Made by a program: the position numbers and the translations under genes. A model generated the notes under the pieces. The model was not told the DNA's origin, did not search any database, and was given only the letters and a program-made list of their open reading frames with translations. From positions 124,238,737 through 124,302,736 of the forward strand of contig CM059187.1 of assembly GCA_030323885.1 (NCBI GenBank): 64,000 bases of DNA. The letters are read 5' to 3'. The stretch comes from Branchipolynoe longqiensis. Its lineage: Eukaryota; Annelida; Polychaeta; Phyllodocida; Polynoidae. Each line of letters starts with the position of its first letter. Within the stretch, counting starts at the first letter, position 1. Positions 22,343 to 33,877 of the stretch are shown here, in pieces.

Positions 22343-22518
22343 TTACAGCGTCATCAAAGGCCAATTGCTTTAATACCATGTCTATGTGGTGTGGGAGGTT
22401 AAAAATCCCTTGGGTCAGTAAATGTGTAGGCTCGGGCTTTCTATTGACAAACTGTGTAATGGTGAAAACAAGTCTATCCAGACTTATCCATGATAGGCAG
22501 TATAAATCTTCAAGAAAA
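22343..22518 (+). mobile_element. SINE-B 3' half
   Basis: ACAGCGTCATCAAAGGCC to GGCAGTATAAATCTTCAAGA. The head is missing. This copy preserves the full 3' end of the family. Confidence 0.85.
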
Positions 22519-22703
22519 GTGGTCTTTTTATCTAATGTCAGTTTTCTTCTAGGATAATTTCGCTGCAATCTCTATTAGAAACAAATGTACGGAAAAAAGC
22601 CTCATGATATAGCTTTAAGAGGCATGTGGTTATAGGTGCAAAGTGGGTCAAAGTATAGGGTCTATAGTGAAGGATAGGTTTGGGGTGGCACCAAACAATG
22701 AAA

Positions 22704-23051
22704 CATTAAAACTGTATATTCCGATGAAAACATCAAATTACAAAAAAAATTATCTAGACTCGATTCTACATGGCAAACTTAGATATTGGTGTACATTTGT
22801 TGCAAATTGAAAGGAATAACGAGGCAATTTAATAGAACATGCTACTGCAGATGCCTATGGTGTCAGAGTTTTGATGGGCTTGCCAACATTAATTTTGCAT
22901 GGTTGCACTTCAAATATCTCAAGAGTTAGCCATTTAAAATAAGTGACTTCAAACTACAGTAAGGTAGATGATACTTTATAGCGATCAACCTAATAGATTA
23001 ATCTCAGAAAATGACAGAAACTCAAAACCATCGGACTATACAATGTTAACT
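22704..23051 (+). mobile_element. MITE-A, complete
   Basis: The left end TTAAAACTGTATATTCCGAT and right end CATCGGACTATACAATGTTAA form an imperfect inverted repeat flanked by TTAA. It contains the family blocks GTGTCAGAGTTTTGATGGGC, ATATCTCAAGAGTTAGCCAT and AATCTCAGAAAATGACAGAA. About 350 bp, non-coding. Confidence 0.88.
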
Positions 23052-23151
23052 TCTGATATGTAAGCTGTAGCTGTGACTCGGCATGCTGGGTCTCAGTTTT
23101 AGTCCTTCCCGAGTGACCAGCAGGATTCCTAAAACCTGTATTGCTTATATT

Positions 23152-23477
23152 GTTTGTTTGTTGTTTTACGTCCTAGCAACATCTAAGGTCATATCAGGAC
23201 GGCTACCGACTTGTGACAGTGAGCACTCATAGCGACATTATAGTGCTGTCCCACTGCGAAACCAGGCTGCCAGCACCATGACCTGGTATCCCACTCAGTC
23301 ACATTATCCTGACACTGAGCACACCAGTCCTTGCCATATCCTAATAATGCCGAGCACCTGGCTAGGAATCGACAAGTATCAATTTTTAAGTCATTGGTTT
23401 GACTCGACCAGGGTTCGAACCCACGACATACCAGCACGGGAGACGGACGCTCTAACTCATTCAGCCATCCCGTCTGA
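23152..23477 (-). mobile_element. SINE-A, complete, head type 1
   Basis: Tail TGTTGTTTTACGTCCTAGCA at the left. The head, read in reverse from 23477, begins CAGACGGGATGGCTGAATGA with B-box-like GGGTTCGAACCC. Confidence 0.9.
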
Positions 23478-23604
23478 GAGTTTTTGAGTGCAATATTTAT
23501 TGCTTATAAGGTATAGTCAAATATGATATCGACTGATATAACCTGTATTTGGAAATGAAGCCATCCACAGTATTGTATCAAGAACTGATCTATTTATATA
23601 TTTG

Positions 23605-23657
23605 TATATTTGTTGTATTACGTCCTAGCAACATCTAAGGTCACATCAGGACGGGTC
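23605..23657 (-). mobile_element. SINE-A tail fragment
   Basis: ATTACGTCCTAGCAACATCT and CACATCAGGACGGGT only. Such 50-bp stubs look like severely 5'-truncated insertions. Confidence 0.75.
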
Positions 23658-23659
23658 TA

Positions 23660-24050
23660 TATTGATATATTATACATACATGCGCAACTTGTATAGAAAT
23701 TGAAGACTAAAATATCACCCCCAAAAAAAACTATTCCTCTGAATGCAAACCACTACACTATGCATTGAACTTGGAATGACCTTCAGCTGCCGAATGACCT
23801 TGTCGTTGACCCCCTGACCCTCCACGATTCTCCCCATGGGGGTCACTACCAAGTGGCCGCAGCCCTGTCCGCGTGAATCCCCGCCATTTTTGTTATAATT
23901 GGCCTTCGTAATGCTGAAGGTCAAGGTCAGACAACCCCTTGCGTTTAGTTGCTCAAGTCACGCCAACATGAAACACTATGTAGATATTTTTGTGTTTTAT
24001 TGTCATTTAGAAAGGAAATTAAAAAAACAGAAACAATTCCTCTCATTGTT
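23660..24050. other. No recognisable gene
   Basis: Includes CCCCATGGGGGTCACTACCA near 23831, a small palindrome, and repeated AATGACCTT words. No coding evidence. Confidence 0.4.
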
Positions 24051-24052
24051 TT

Positions 24053-24405
24053 AAAGCTGCATAGTCCAATGAAAACGTCAAATTTTCAAAACCCAAAAGA
24101 GTGATCTAGATTTTATTTTACATATCTAACTTAGATACTAGTGCTTTTATCATGCATTTGTCACCACATAGAATGGAACACTGAGCCAATTGAACAGAAC
24201 CTGTTACTGCAGAAACCTATAGTGTCAGAGTTTTGGCATGCTTGCCAAAATTAATTTGTTGTGTTTGCACTTCAAATATCTCAAAAGTTAGCCATTTAAA
24301 ATTAAAGTTATTTCAAACTAAAGTAAGGTAGATTATAATGATCAACCTAATATGTTTATCTCAGAAAATGACAGAAACTGAAAATCATCAGCCTATGCAA
24401 CTTTT
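24053..24405 (+). mobile_element. MITE-A, complete
   Basis: The best copy in the window. It runs from TTAAAGCTGCATAGTCCAAT to CCTATGCAACTTTTAA with every internal block present, including GGCATGCTTGCCAAAATTAA, itself a partial palindrome (GGCATGC, GCTTGCC). Confidence 0.9.
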
Positions 24406-25014
24406 AAATAACTAGGCTATGTCATTTTATTGGAATTTAAAAAAATCATTTTTAAATCTTTTTATTTTGGTGAGGTGGTCATTTTTGTTTGTGTGAGGAG
24501 TAATAATTTAAGTTTCCGAGTATGCTAGCGAAATGTGCCTTTATGGATTATTAGTCAGAGATTTGCGCTATGGATTCACATGCTGTAACGGTCATGTAAT
24601 TAGTGCGATTTCATTAGGCTAATTATGCAATTATACCCGGCTTTAATTGATTGGGCAGACTTGCCGTGGTGTTAGATTATTCATCGATGTATAACAACAG
24701 TATGGGTTAATGTAACCATGCACTCCCCACCCCCAACTCTACCCCATCCCTGATAAGTTGTAAGGGGACTGACTGTATTTCAGTTGGGCCACAAAACACA
24801 ATTAAGTTTGCAAATTGAAACCCACTTTATATAACACATATACCTTGTTTTCTAAGAACTAAGTAAACACTAAATAAACTCCAAACAAATGCTGCATTCT
24901 AACCATAGTCGCACAAAAATCCTACTGTACTTCATGGAAACAATTATTAGTTATCATTGATTAATTTAATTTTGTCTAATTCGAGGGTTTTGAGGGTTTT
25001 TGTGTGCAATATTT
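24406..25014. other. AT-rich unannotated stretch; left shoulder of the minisatellite
   Basis: From about 24830 the sequence (AACCCACTTTATATAACAC, CCAAACAAATGCTGCATTCT, CCTACTGTACTTCATGGAAA) is a diverged relative of the sequence right of the minisatellite at 26640-26730. So both flanks of the array derive from one element. Confidence 0.5.
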
Positions 25015-25190
25015 ATTAGGTTGATTGCTATAGTCTACTTTACTTTAGTTTTTATTTTTATTTTTATTTTAAAGGGCTAACTTTAGTCATTCATGATTTG
25101 AAAACATGAAATTAATTTTAGCATGCGTGTCAAAATGCTGAACACCATAGGATTCAACAGTAACATGTTCATTTAACTTGGCCACTGTTG
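25015..25190 (-). mobile_element. MITE-A fragment
   Basis: Reverse-strand internal blocks: TTAGGTTGATTGCTATAGTC, AAAGGGCTAACTTTAG, AACACCATAGGATTCAACAG. Both ends are missing. It separates the left shoulder from the minisatellite. Confidence 0.75.
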
Positions 25191-25214
25191 ACTTAACATT
25201 AGTTGTATGGGTGA

Positions 25215-26660
25215 ATAAAATGCTATTTCAAGTTGAACCCCACTTTAAATATCACACTTACTTAGTTTAGAACACCACCAAATAAAACACACATAACATT
25301 ACAATTCTAACCCCGGTTTAAATAACACAATCACCGAGTTTAGAATGCCGCCAAATAGAACACACACACCACTGCAATTTTCAGCCCACTTTAATTAATA
25401 TAATTACCTAGTTTAGAATGCCACCAAATAAAACACACACAGCATCGCAATTGAAGCCCCGCTTTAAATAACCTAGTTTAGAATGGTTCAAAATAGAACA
25501 CAAACATCATCCCAATTCTAACCCCGCTTTAATTAACACAATTACCTAATTAGAATGCCACCAAATAGAACACACACAACATCATAAGTTTAACCCTGCA
25601 TCAAATAACACAATTACCTAGTTTAGAATGCCACCAAATAAAACAGACACAACATCCCAATTCTAACCCCGCTTTAATTAACACAATTACCTCATTAGAC
25701 TGGCACAAAATAGAACACACACAACATCACAACATCACAAGTTTAACCCTGCATCAAATAACACAATTACCTAGTTTAGAACACCACCAAATAACACACA
25801 CAACATCCCAATTCTAACCCCGCTTTAAATAACACAATCACCTAGTTTAGAACACCAGCAAATAAAACACACACAACATCCCAATTCTAACCCTCTTTAA
25901 ATAACACAATCACCTAGTTTAGAACACCAGCAAATAAAACACACACAACATCCCAATTCTAACCCTCTTTAAATAACACAATCACCTAGTTTAGAACACC
26001 ACCAAATAAAACACAGACGACATCCCAATTCTAATCCTCTTTAAATAACACAATCACCTAGTTTAGAACAACACCAAATAAAATACACACAACATCCCAA
26101 TTCTAACCCCGCTTTAAATAACACAATCACCTACTTTAGAACACCAGCAAATAAAACACACACAACATCCCAATTCTAACCCTCTTTAAATAACACAATC
26201 ACCTAGTTTAGAACAACACCAAATAAAATACACACAACATCCTAATTCTAACCCCGCTTTAAATAACACAATCACCTAGTTTAGAACACCACCAAATAAA
26301 ACACACACAACATCCCAATTCTAACCCTCTTTAAATAACACAATCACCTAGTTTAGAACACCAGCAAATAAAACACACACAACATCCCAATTCTAACCCC
26401 GCTTTAAATAACACAATCACCTAGTTTAGAACACCACCAAATAAAACACACACAACATCCCAATTCTAACCCTCTTTAAATAACACAATCACCTAGTTTA
26501 GAACACCAGCAAATAAAACACACACAACATCCCAATTCTAACCCTCTTTAAATAACACAATCACCTAGTTTAGAACACCAGCAAATAAAACACACACAAC
26601 ATCCCAATTCTAACCACGCTTTAAATAACAAAATCACCTCGTTTAAAACAAGGCCAAATA
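25215..26660. repeat. 72/73-bp minisatellite, about 20 units
   Basis: The unit runs from CCTAGTTTAGAACACCASCA through AATAAAACACACACAACATC and CCAATTCTAACCC to TTTAAATAACACAATCA. A one-base indel makes two types, CCCCGCTTTAAA (73 bp) and CCCTCTTTAAA (72 bp), interspersed along the array. The left third is diverged and gapped. Units after about 25800 are nearly identical. Confidence 0.95.
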
Positions 26661-27855
26661 AATCCTGCACTCTAAACAATATTAGCATACAAATGTTGCT
26701 GTACTTGCCGGAAACAATCAGCACAGACGGGTTCAACCTAGATTGACTTTGGAATTATCGCAGTTTCTCCATTGAAGCAGGGTCCAGCTGTGAAACCGAG
26801 AAACAAATGACGCAGCCGGGTCAAGGGGGCGGACCCCCCTTGACTTCGGGGGTAACGGAGGGGTAAGTGACCGGTGGGCCGGCCACTCCCTGTCTCATTA
26901 CCAGTCAGTCTTGGTCAGTTCTACCCCCACTTGACATCAGCCCTGCTGCTTGAACAGCGTCCCAGTAGGGGGCAGTCCTTGATTTGGTACATTAACGTAC
27001 GGCGGTGCTTTGTCTAGTAGAACAAACTGCTTCCCGCGTGTGGTTCGACTGCGGGATGTTGTCCGCTCGGAAAGTAATAGTTTGGGCAACAAGAGTGATA
27101 CAAAGTTTCACTGAAACCTAGATTTTCTTTTTAAAGAAACTCTTTGTTGGTTTTGATTTTGAATTTAAAATTCCGTCCCCCCTTTTGTTTGTTTGTTTAG
27201 AAATATTTCTTTTTAATTTTTCATAACTTGTTATGCAACTCAATTGTTTACTCTTTTTTTTCTTTAAAAAAAATTCTTATAATTTCTCACCAGCTGTCAT
27301 ACAATTAGGTTTTTCTAATGCTCTTTTTCTGGAAAATTATTATTGTTTAAATCCTGTGTTATTTAATTGAGGAAATAACTGAATATCGATCATTGTTAAT
27401 CACATTAATATTTAGGATCATGATCCCTACTTTTTGCACTATAACATGATCTTGAAATAAAAGCATTGTTTTTAAGGATTTAGATCTGAAAATTCATGTA
27501 ATTTAACATTACTACTTTTACTAAAACGGTTATGGCAACGTAATATAAACTGGGGCACTGATTAATGTCACTGGGGCACTGATTAATGAAATCTTTCTTT
27601 CCTTTGATACTATCAACAACGATCTTTTCCTGCTGGTTCATCCAATTGTTTAATTGTAATTACAATAACCCGTGTATTTTTTATTGACAATTGTTCAATT
27701 AATTCTGCAATGCAAATTATAATGTGCAAAACATGAACAAATATTGCTATGTATAGCTCCATGACCAATGCTTTGGCCCTGACGCAAGATTATTCACAAG
27801 AATAAATAGCGACCATGCACACAAAAATACACAGACCAAAATAATGTCCATGTTC
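26661..27855. other. Unannotated; GC-richer block then AT-rich
   Basis: 26780-27070 is GC-richer than its surroundings. It holds a perfect stem GTCAAGGGGG / CCCCCTTGAC near 26820-26842 and a CTCF-like site. From 27110 the sequence is AT-rich, with one 20-bp direct repeat (CTGGGGCACTGATTAATG twice, 27550-27590). No gene supported. Confidence 0.45.
26962..26976 (+). promoter_or_regulatory. CTCF-like site, full consensus match
   Basis: CCAGTAGGGGGCAGT fits CCASYAGRKGGCRSY at all 15 positions. It sits in a GC-richer, non-repetitive stretch and is the best of four such sites in the window. Confidence 0.5.
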
Positions 27856-27857
27856 GC

Positions 27858-28160
27858 AGGCGGAGTGGTCAAGTGGATAGGGCGCATGGCCCACTTCCTG
27901 TGCGAACGGTACAGGGATCAATCCACGGACAACCCTAAAGATTTAATCAATTATATTAGCTGGGCGCTTGGTAATGAATAGGACAAGGACTGGTTCACTC
28001 AATCCCAGGCTGTGGTTGAGTGGAATATTGCTCAATGGTGCTGACCGTACTGTATGTCAGTCGGGCAGCACTATAAAGTCGCCATTAGCGCATTGTCACA
28101 AGTCGGGGCCCGTTCCGATACCACCGCAGATGTTGCTACGGCGGAAAACCCAATGGACAA
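27858..28160 (+). mobile_element. SINE-A body with a third type of head
   Basis: The head AGGCGGAGTGGTCAAGTGGA resembles tRNA-Ser/Leu rather than heads 1 or 2. The B-box is weak (GGGATCAATCC). The body and tail (GGGCAGCACTATAAAGTCGC, GATGTTGCTACGGCGGAAAA) are SINE-A, diverged. Confidence 0.78.
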
Positions 28161-28419
28161 ACTGTTCCACTCCGAACTCCTATGTTGTAGCTACTTAGTG
28201 ACAGCTCATTTGCAATTCTAGCATAACTGGTTCCAAAGTTAAGATGATAAGACTCTTTAAAAAATATACATTGGTGAAGATTATTGTCCGCTTGATATTT
28301 CTTTTGATTACAAAATTGCCCATAAAATGTTTGTAGGTTCTAAAAAAGATTGAATTTATTTGGAAAAAGAAATCAACATTTCCAAAATATTAAAGGGGTA
28401 GGAGTAAGTATTAGCACTA
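28161..28419. other. No recognisable feature
   Basis: AT-rich spacer between SINEs. Confidence 0.4.
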
Positions 28420-28728
28420 TTTCTTCTTGAAGATTTATACTGCCTATCATGGATAAGTCTGAATAGACTTGTTTTCACCATTAGACAGTTTGTCGATAGA
28501 AAGACCGAGCCTACACTTTTACCGACTCAATGGATTTTTAACCTCCCACACCAAATAGACATGGTATGAGAGCAACTGGCCTTTGATGACGCTGTAAGTT
28601 ATACACAGTGGTGGAAATCCAAATTGGCAGAGGTGGGGCCACAGGGAATCGAACCACCAACCTTCAGCTTAGGAGTCTGACCTAGAAAAATGTCAGACAC
28701 TCTAACCACTCTGCCACAGAGAACACCA
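28420..28728 (-). mobile_element. SINE-B, complete
   Basis: On the reverse strand it runs from TGTTCTCTGTGGCAGAGTGG to GCAGTATAAATCTTCAAGA. The tRNA-like head has both box regions and the body is the longest version seen. Confidence 0.9.
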
Positions 28729-28729
28729 C

Positions 28730-29095
28730 GAACACTATTAACTGCTCACATGTGGCATCATTGGTCACATGTGAATTATGATCATATGATATCATTTCCT
28801 TGCTCTGGGTCCTGCCTATCTGTGGACCCTATTTGTTGTGATATATTTCCTATATAGGCAAAGTTATACTTATAGTCTAATCACTAGTCACAAGTAAGTA
28901 TGACCACAAAGCAAAAACAATTGAAAAAAATCATTCGACATATTGTCAATTTTCATACCATAAGCTACTAGATTGAACCGGTTATCATACATTTTTTATG
29001 TCGTTATAGCAAGGTGGTCCAAAACGGTATAAACATAAAATATCCCATGGACTATAAGTCCCAGTAATAATATGTACAACATCCCACACTCAACC
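28730..29095. other. No recognisable feature
   Basis: AT-rich sequence immediately left of the TAA target site of the fold-back element. Confidence 0.4.
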
Positions 29096-30274
29096 TAATG
29101 CTAGGTACACACCTACCGTTTATGACTCGCGCACTAAAACTTTGCGCCCGACGCGACCCGATCACGATTAAAACCAAAGATAAGGGATGTGCACATATAC
29201 CGACTGGCGCACGCACATATACCGTCCGATTCGCGACTGCAAGTCATGCACCTGGTGGGTTTTGCATGAACTACATCACCATCAGCGCCATCCAGCACTT
29301 TCCTTGCGCCGATTCACGACTGCGGTGCACGCACCAGGTTGGTTTTGCGGGAACTACGTCGCCATCAGCGCCATCTAGCAGTTTCCTTTCACCTGCCGTG
29401 GGTCGGGTTTTGCGCGAACCTGAGCGCCGTCTGGCATTATTCTGTGGCAGGAGTTGAGTTTCTCTATGGAAGCCCCCCCCCTTCCCTGCCAGTTGGGTAG
29501 TGTGGGGGCTTCTCTCCCTCACCTGGCAGCAGGGGCGTGGGGGGCGATCCCTGCAACGAGCAATGAATCCTGATCGGGTTTTGCGCGAACCTGAGTCTCT
29601 CTATGGAATTTCCTTGCGCAGTCCGTACATATATCGTCGGTGTTCTCGACTTCGATCCACGCATCCGCTGTGTTTTGCGCGAACTACATTTACATCAGAG
29701 ATGGCACCCCGTTCAACCTCGCAAAGGCGAAAAGCTGCTGTCGCGGTCGCAATACTCGCGATATGTCGTGTTCGACGTCAGAAGATAGGTCGGCAAGTAT
29801 GGATTCGTCCAGTCCGCCATTTTTATCAGTTGTGTATGGACAACGTCACATGAGTGTTTTCTGGCCCGGCGATTGGTTGTTCGTTAAAACTCAAAAGCTA
29901 CCAGTCGGCGGCTAGCACGCATATACCGTTTAAGATACGACCGACCGCATGCACCTCCTGATTTGCAATCGTCCCGATTCATTTTTCGAATTGCTTGCGA
30001 TTTCAGTTTTAAGCCCTAAAACTGAGTTGTAATCGCAAATCGCGGACGTCTGGTGTGCTAGGGGTCCGCACTCACCTAACGACTAAAGGCTGCATTCCAT
30101 ATACGCGTAATGCGTAATGCGAATGCGAATGCGACAAAAAATCGAAACGCCTTGAAACCTATGAGCTGCATTCCATATACGCGTAATGCGTAATGCGAAT
30201 CCGAATGCGAATAAAATCCATTATCCCGATCGCTCCATGTAGCGATCGGTGCGTAATGCGTAATGCGTAAAGGT

Positions 30275-31000
30275 GCTGCGAATAGAAAAGCATCAGTCGC
30301 ATTTGTCCATTGATATAAGGCTGGAGGAGGCGACTGATAATTACGGACAGCCGGGACAAGGTGGTGCGAACAGAAAAGCATCAGTCGCATTTGTCCATTG
30401 ATATAAGGCTGGAGGAGGCGACTGATAATTATGGTATTCATGAGAAATATGAAGAATGGGACGGTGCAAACATATAGGTTTATGCGGCGGACCTGTTAGG
30501 AAGCAGTCTTCAAGGTGGTGCGAATAGAAAATTATCAGTCGCATTTGTCCATTGATATAAGGCTGGAGGAGGCGACTGATAATTACGGACAGCCGGGACA
30601 AGGTGGTGCGAACAGAAAAGCATCAGTCGCATTTGTCCATTGATATAAGGCTGGAGGAGGCGACTGATAATTATGGTATTCATGAGAAATATGAAGAATG
30701 GGACGGTGCAAACATGTAGGTTTATGCGGCGGACCTGTTAGGAAGCAGTCTTCAAGGTGGTGCGAATAGAAAATCATCAGTCGCATTTGTCCATTGATAT
30801 AAGGCTGGAGGAGGCGACTGATAATTACGGACAGCCGGGACAAGGTGGTGCGAACAGAAAAGCATCAGTCGCATTTGTCCATTGATATAAGGCTGGAGGA
30901 AGCGACTGATAATTACGGTCTTCATGAGAAATAAGAATGGGACGGTGCAAACATGTAGGTTTATGCGGCGGACCTGTTAGGAAGCAGTCTTCATATTTGG
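30275..31000. repeat. Hairpin cassette in 242-bp tandem units
   Basis: The cassette AGCATCAGTCGCATTTGTCC ... GAGGCGACTGATAATTA occurs six times. Its ATCAGTCGC and GCGACTGAT arms can pair around a loop of about 30 nt. Units of 242 bp also contain TTCATGAGAAATATGAAG and GCGGACCTGTTAGGAAGCAG. The same cassette occurs in the element at 44705. The repeated frames on the reverse strand are repeat artefacts. Confidence 0.9.
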
Positions 31001-31059
31001 GACGGTCCTAACATCCCTCGAAGCAAGCTAAACTGAGCCATGTTTGGACCGTCCCATTC

Positions 31060-31996
31060 TGTGTGTGTGTGTCTCTGTGTGTGTATCTGTGTCTCTGTGT
31101 GTGTGTCTCTGTGTCTGTGTGTGTGTCTGTGTGTGTGTCTGTGTGTGTGTCTCTGTGTGTGTCTCTGTGTGTGTCTGTGTGTGTGTCTCTGTGTGTGTCT
31201 GTGTGTCTGTGTGTGTGTCTCTGTGTGTGTGTCTCTGAATGTGTGTCTCTGTGTTGTGTCTCTGTGTGTGTCTCTGTGTCTGTGTGTGTCTCTGTGTGTG
31301 TCTCTGTGTCTGTGTGTGTCTCTGTGTGTGTCTCTGTGTGTGTCTCTGTGTGTGTCTCTGTGTGTCTCTGTGTGTCTCTGTGTGTGTCTCTGTGTGTCTC
31401 TGTGTGTGTCTGTGTCTGTGTGTCTCTGTGTGTGTGTCTCTGTGTGTATATGTGTCTGTGTGTGTCTCTTTGTCAGAGACACAGAGACACAGACACACAC
31501 ATAGAGACACACACAGAGACACAGAGTCACACACACAGACACACACAGAGACACACACAGAGACACGGAGACACAGACACACACATAGAGACACACACAG
31601 ATACACAGAGTCACACACACAGACAAAGACAGAGACACACACAGAGACACGGAGACACAGACACACACATAGAGACACACACAGAGACACAGAGTCACAC
31701 ACACACAGACAGAGACACACACAGAGACACGGAGACACAGACACACACATAGAGACACACACAGAGACACAGAGTCACACACACAGACACACACAGAGAC
31801 ACGGAGACACATACACACACACAGAGTCACACACACAGACAAAGACAGAGACACACACAGAGACACGGAGACACAGACACACACATAGAGACACAGAGTC
31901 ACACACACACACAGACACACACAGAGACACACACAGAGACACGGAGACACAGACACACACATAGAGACACACACAGAGACGCAGAGTCACACACAC
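31060..31996. repeat. Kilobase GT/CA hairpin
   Basis: About 415 bp of TGTGTGTCTC-type repeat is followed, across the turn TCTTTGTCAGAGACACAG near 31468-31485, by about 510 bp of its complement (GAGACACACACAGAGACAC). The arms are therefore nearly fully complementary. Frames of up to 327 codons on both strands contain only C/V/S/L or H/T/R/D and are not genes. Confidence 0.93.
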
Positions 31997-32204
31997 TTTT
32001 TATATACTTTTTATATACTTCACTGCATAACGCATAACGCAATACGCAATACGCATTACGCGTATATGGAATGCTGGCATTCGCATAACGCATAACGCGT
32101 AACGCATAACGCATTACGCATTACGCGTATATGGAATGCGCCCTTAATGAGATCCTATGCGCGAATCGCGTCATAAACGGTAGGTGTGTACCAAGCATAA
32201 GTTG

Positions 32205-32384
32205 ACTGGTCCTCCTCCATCGAGCCCTTCCCCCATCTCCCCTTCCCTCTTCTCCTCTCCACCCCTCTCCCCTGCTCCTTTCCCCACCCGCTCCCCGCAC
32301 CCGTGCCCGCACACTACGCCCTCTGCCTGTCTGTATGTTGACCACATTCACTGCTTCTAGGCGGGCGGCGCTGGGCGGATACGC
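32205..32384. other. Pyrimidine-rich spacer
   Basis: CT-rich tract (32210-32300) next to a short unique stretch. No gene. Confidence 0.4.
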
Positions 32385-32720
32385 GGGGGGTGGAAGGGGG
32401 GTGGGGTGTCCGTGTGTGGGGATGGTGGAGGTTTCCGTGTGTGTGGGGTGGTTGGGGGCGTCCGTGTGTGGGGAGGGTAGGGGTGTCCGTGTTGGGGGTG
32501 TCCGAGTGTGGGGAGGGTGGCGGTGTCCGTGTGTGGGGAGGGTGGAGGTTTCCGTGTGTGGGGAGGGTAGGGGTGTCCGTGTGTGGGGAGGGTGGGGGTG
32601 TCCGTGTGTGGGGAGGGTAGGGGTGTCCGTGTTGGGGGTGTCCGAGTGTGGGGAGGGTGGGGGTGACCGCGTGTGGGGAGGGTGGAGGTGTCCATGTGTG
32701 GGGAGGGTGGGTGACGGGGA
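32385..32720. repeat. GTGTCCGTGTGTGGGGAGGG minisatellite
   Basis: About 13 imperfect 24-bp units of GGTGTCCGTGTGTGGGGAGG with shorter GTGTTGGGGGTGTCCGAG variants. The + strand is G-rich. Confidence 0.9.
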
Positions 32721-33017
32721 TACCGGGGGGTGGGGCGCCCTATATTTATTCATGCTGATTGGCGCTGTGAGGGGCGTCTGGGCGCGGTCGATGCTAGTTC
32801 TGACCATGGAATGTATAATAAGGGGGCTATAATATAGAAGGTGGCGTGGTGTAGGCAGGCCACTAACTGGCATACTTGTATTACTTGTATTAAGTTACAG
32901 GGACTAGATGCTCCACGTGGAATGGCATGCCAGTGTCAAATATTATTTAACTTAATTGCTTTGTTTTATTACCCGAATCTAGTAAACATCCATATGAGGA
33001 ACCTGGTGATCAGATCT
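32721..33017. other. No recognisable gene
   Basis: Unique-looking spacer ending at the TTAA of the next MITE-A. Confidence 0.4.
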
Positions 33018-33797
33018 TTAAAGTTGCATAGTCCAAAGTAAGCATCGAATTTTCTAAATCAAAACAATTACCTACATTTTATCCCACATATCTAATGTAG
33101 ATACTGATGTACTTGTTAAGCATTTGTTGCCATCTAAAGGGGAATACTGAGGCAATTTAACAGAATCTGTTACTGATGAAGTCTATGGTGTCAGAGTTCT
33201 ACACATCTAACTTAGATACTGGACCACTTTTAAAGTATGTGTTGCTGCATAGAAGGGAATACTGAATCAGTTTAATAGAACATATTGCTGCTGACACATA
33301 CAGTGCCATAGTTTTGACATCCATGTCAAATTGAATTCTTGGATGCTTGCACTTCAGATATCTCCAAAGTTAGCCATTTAAAGAAAAAGTTATTTTGTGG
33401 TGTATAAAGACATTATAATTATATAAATATTATTTAACGGAGGGCATATAGCTTTCGTCCCGAAATGCTTAGTCGCCCCGCCCGCTGGCAAATGCAGTGG
33501 CCTGGATAACTCAGGTTTGCACTCAGGTAGGCAAACCTGCGACGAGCAGCCGCCAAGCAGGCATGAGCTCTACCATCACTCTCACTCTCGTCGGAAATTT
33601 TGACCATGAATAAAATGGTAGGCTAAAATTGATTGGCCAGCCAGAGGTATCGATCTCAACCAACATATGTCTTACGTTGTATCTTACAGAGTCTATAATA
33701 ATAAGCTAAAGTAACGCGGATAATAACAATCAACTCAATATATTTATCTTTTACCAAATGACAGAAACTCAAAACAATCAAACTATGTAAATATAAA
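33018..33797 (+). mobile_element. MITE-A with partial internal duplication and a 315-bp insert
   Basis: Starts TTAAAGTTGCATAGTCC. At about 33200 it jumps back and repeats the ACATCTAACTTAGATACTG block, so one section is duplicated. After AGCCATTTAAAGAAAAAGTT it is broken by non-family sequence (33396-33710), then resumes with CAATCAACTCAATATATTTA and ends CAATCAAACTATGTAAATAT. Confidence 0.78.
33396..33710. other. Unidentified insert in MITE-A
   Basis: Non-family DNA between two MITE-A halves. It has short direct and inverted words (AGGTTTGCACTCAGGTAGGC, CAGGCATGAGC) and a weak tRNA-like GGTATCGATCTCAACC. No inverted ends were recognised. Confidence 0.45.
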
Positions 33798-33877
33798 CAA
33801 AAATAGATATGGCAAGATAAGAGGGCCTACCCAAATGTGGAGTTTTATAAGTGTTTAGTATTGAACTACATCCGGTT

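Larger units (their letters stand above)
30087..32144. mobile_element. Nested fold-back element, ATGCGAATGCG family, TAA duplication
   Basis: Left end AGGCTGCATTCCATATACGC, right end GCGTATATGGAATGCGCCCT. TAA sits on both sides (30084-30086, 32145-32147). The arms consist of GTAATGCGTAATGCG and GCGAATGCGAATGCG words. The middle contains the cassette array (30275-31000) and the GT/CA hairpin (31060-31996). A second start-like end (GCTGCATTCCATATACGCG) at about 30168 shows internal rearrangement. Confidence 0.85.
29099..32197. mobile_element. Fold-back element, CTACCGTTTATGAC family, TAA duplication
   Basis: Left end TGCTAGGTACACACCTACCG, right end CGGTAGGTGTGTACCAAGCA. TAA flanks both (29096-29098, 32198-32200). 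The left interior holds repeats of GATTCGCGACTGCR, GGTTTTGCGCGAACTAC and CATCAGCGCCATC. A second element (30087-32144) is nested inside. The small copy at 51297 shows the bare form. TWA duplications are typical of PIF/Harbinger; no transposase is seen. Confidence 0.85.

Noticed and set aside
25215..26660. Possible CRISPR array (regular repeats)
   Set aside because: Units are contiguous 72/73-bp tandem repeats without unique spacers, in an animal-like genome.
30275..31000. Hairpin cassette as a riboswitch or ncRNA gene
   Set aside because: Only a 9-bp stem with a loop of about 30 nt; the repeat context explains it better than a structured RNA.
30991..31974. Reading frames of 229-327 codons rich in C/V/S/L or H/T/R/D on both strands
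   Set aside because: They are translations of the GT/CA hairpin, which lacks stop codons in several phases.
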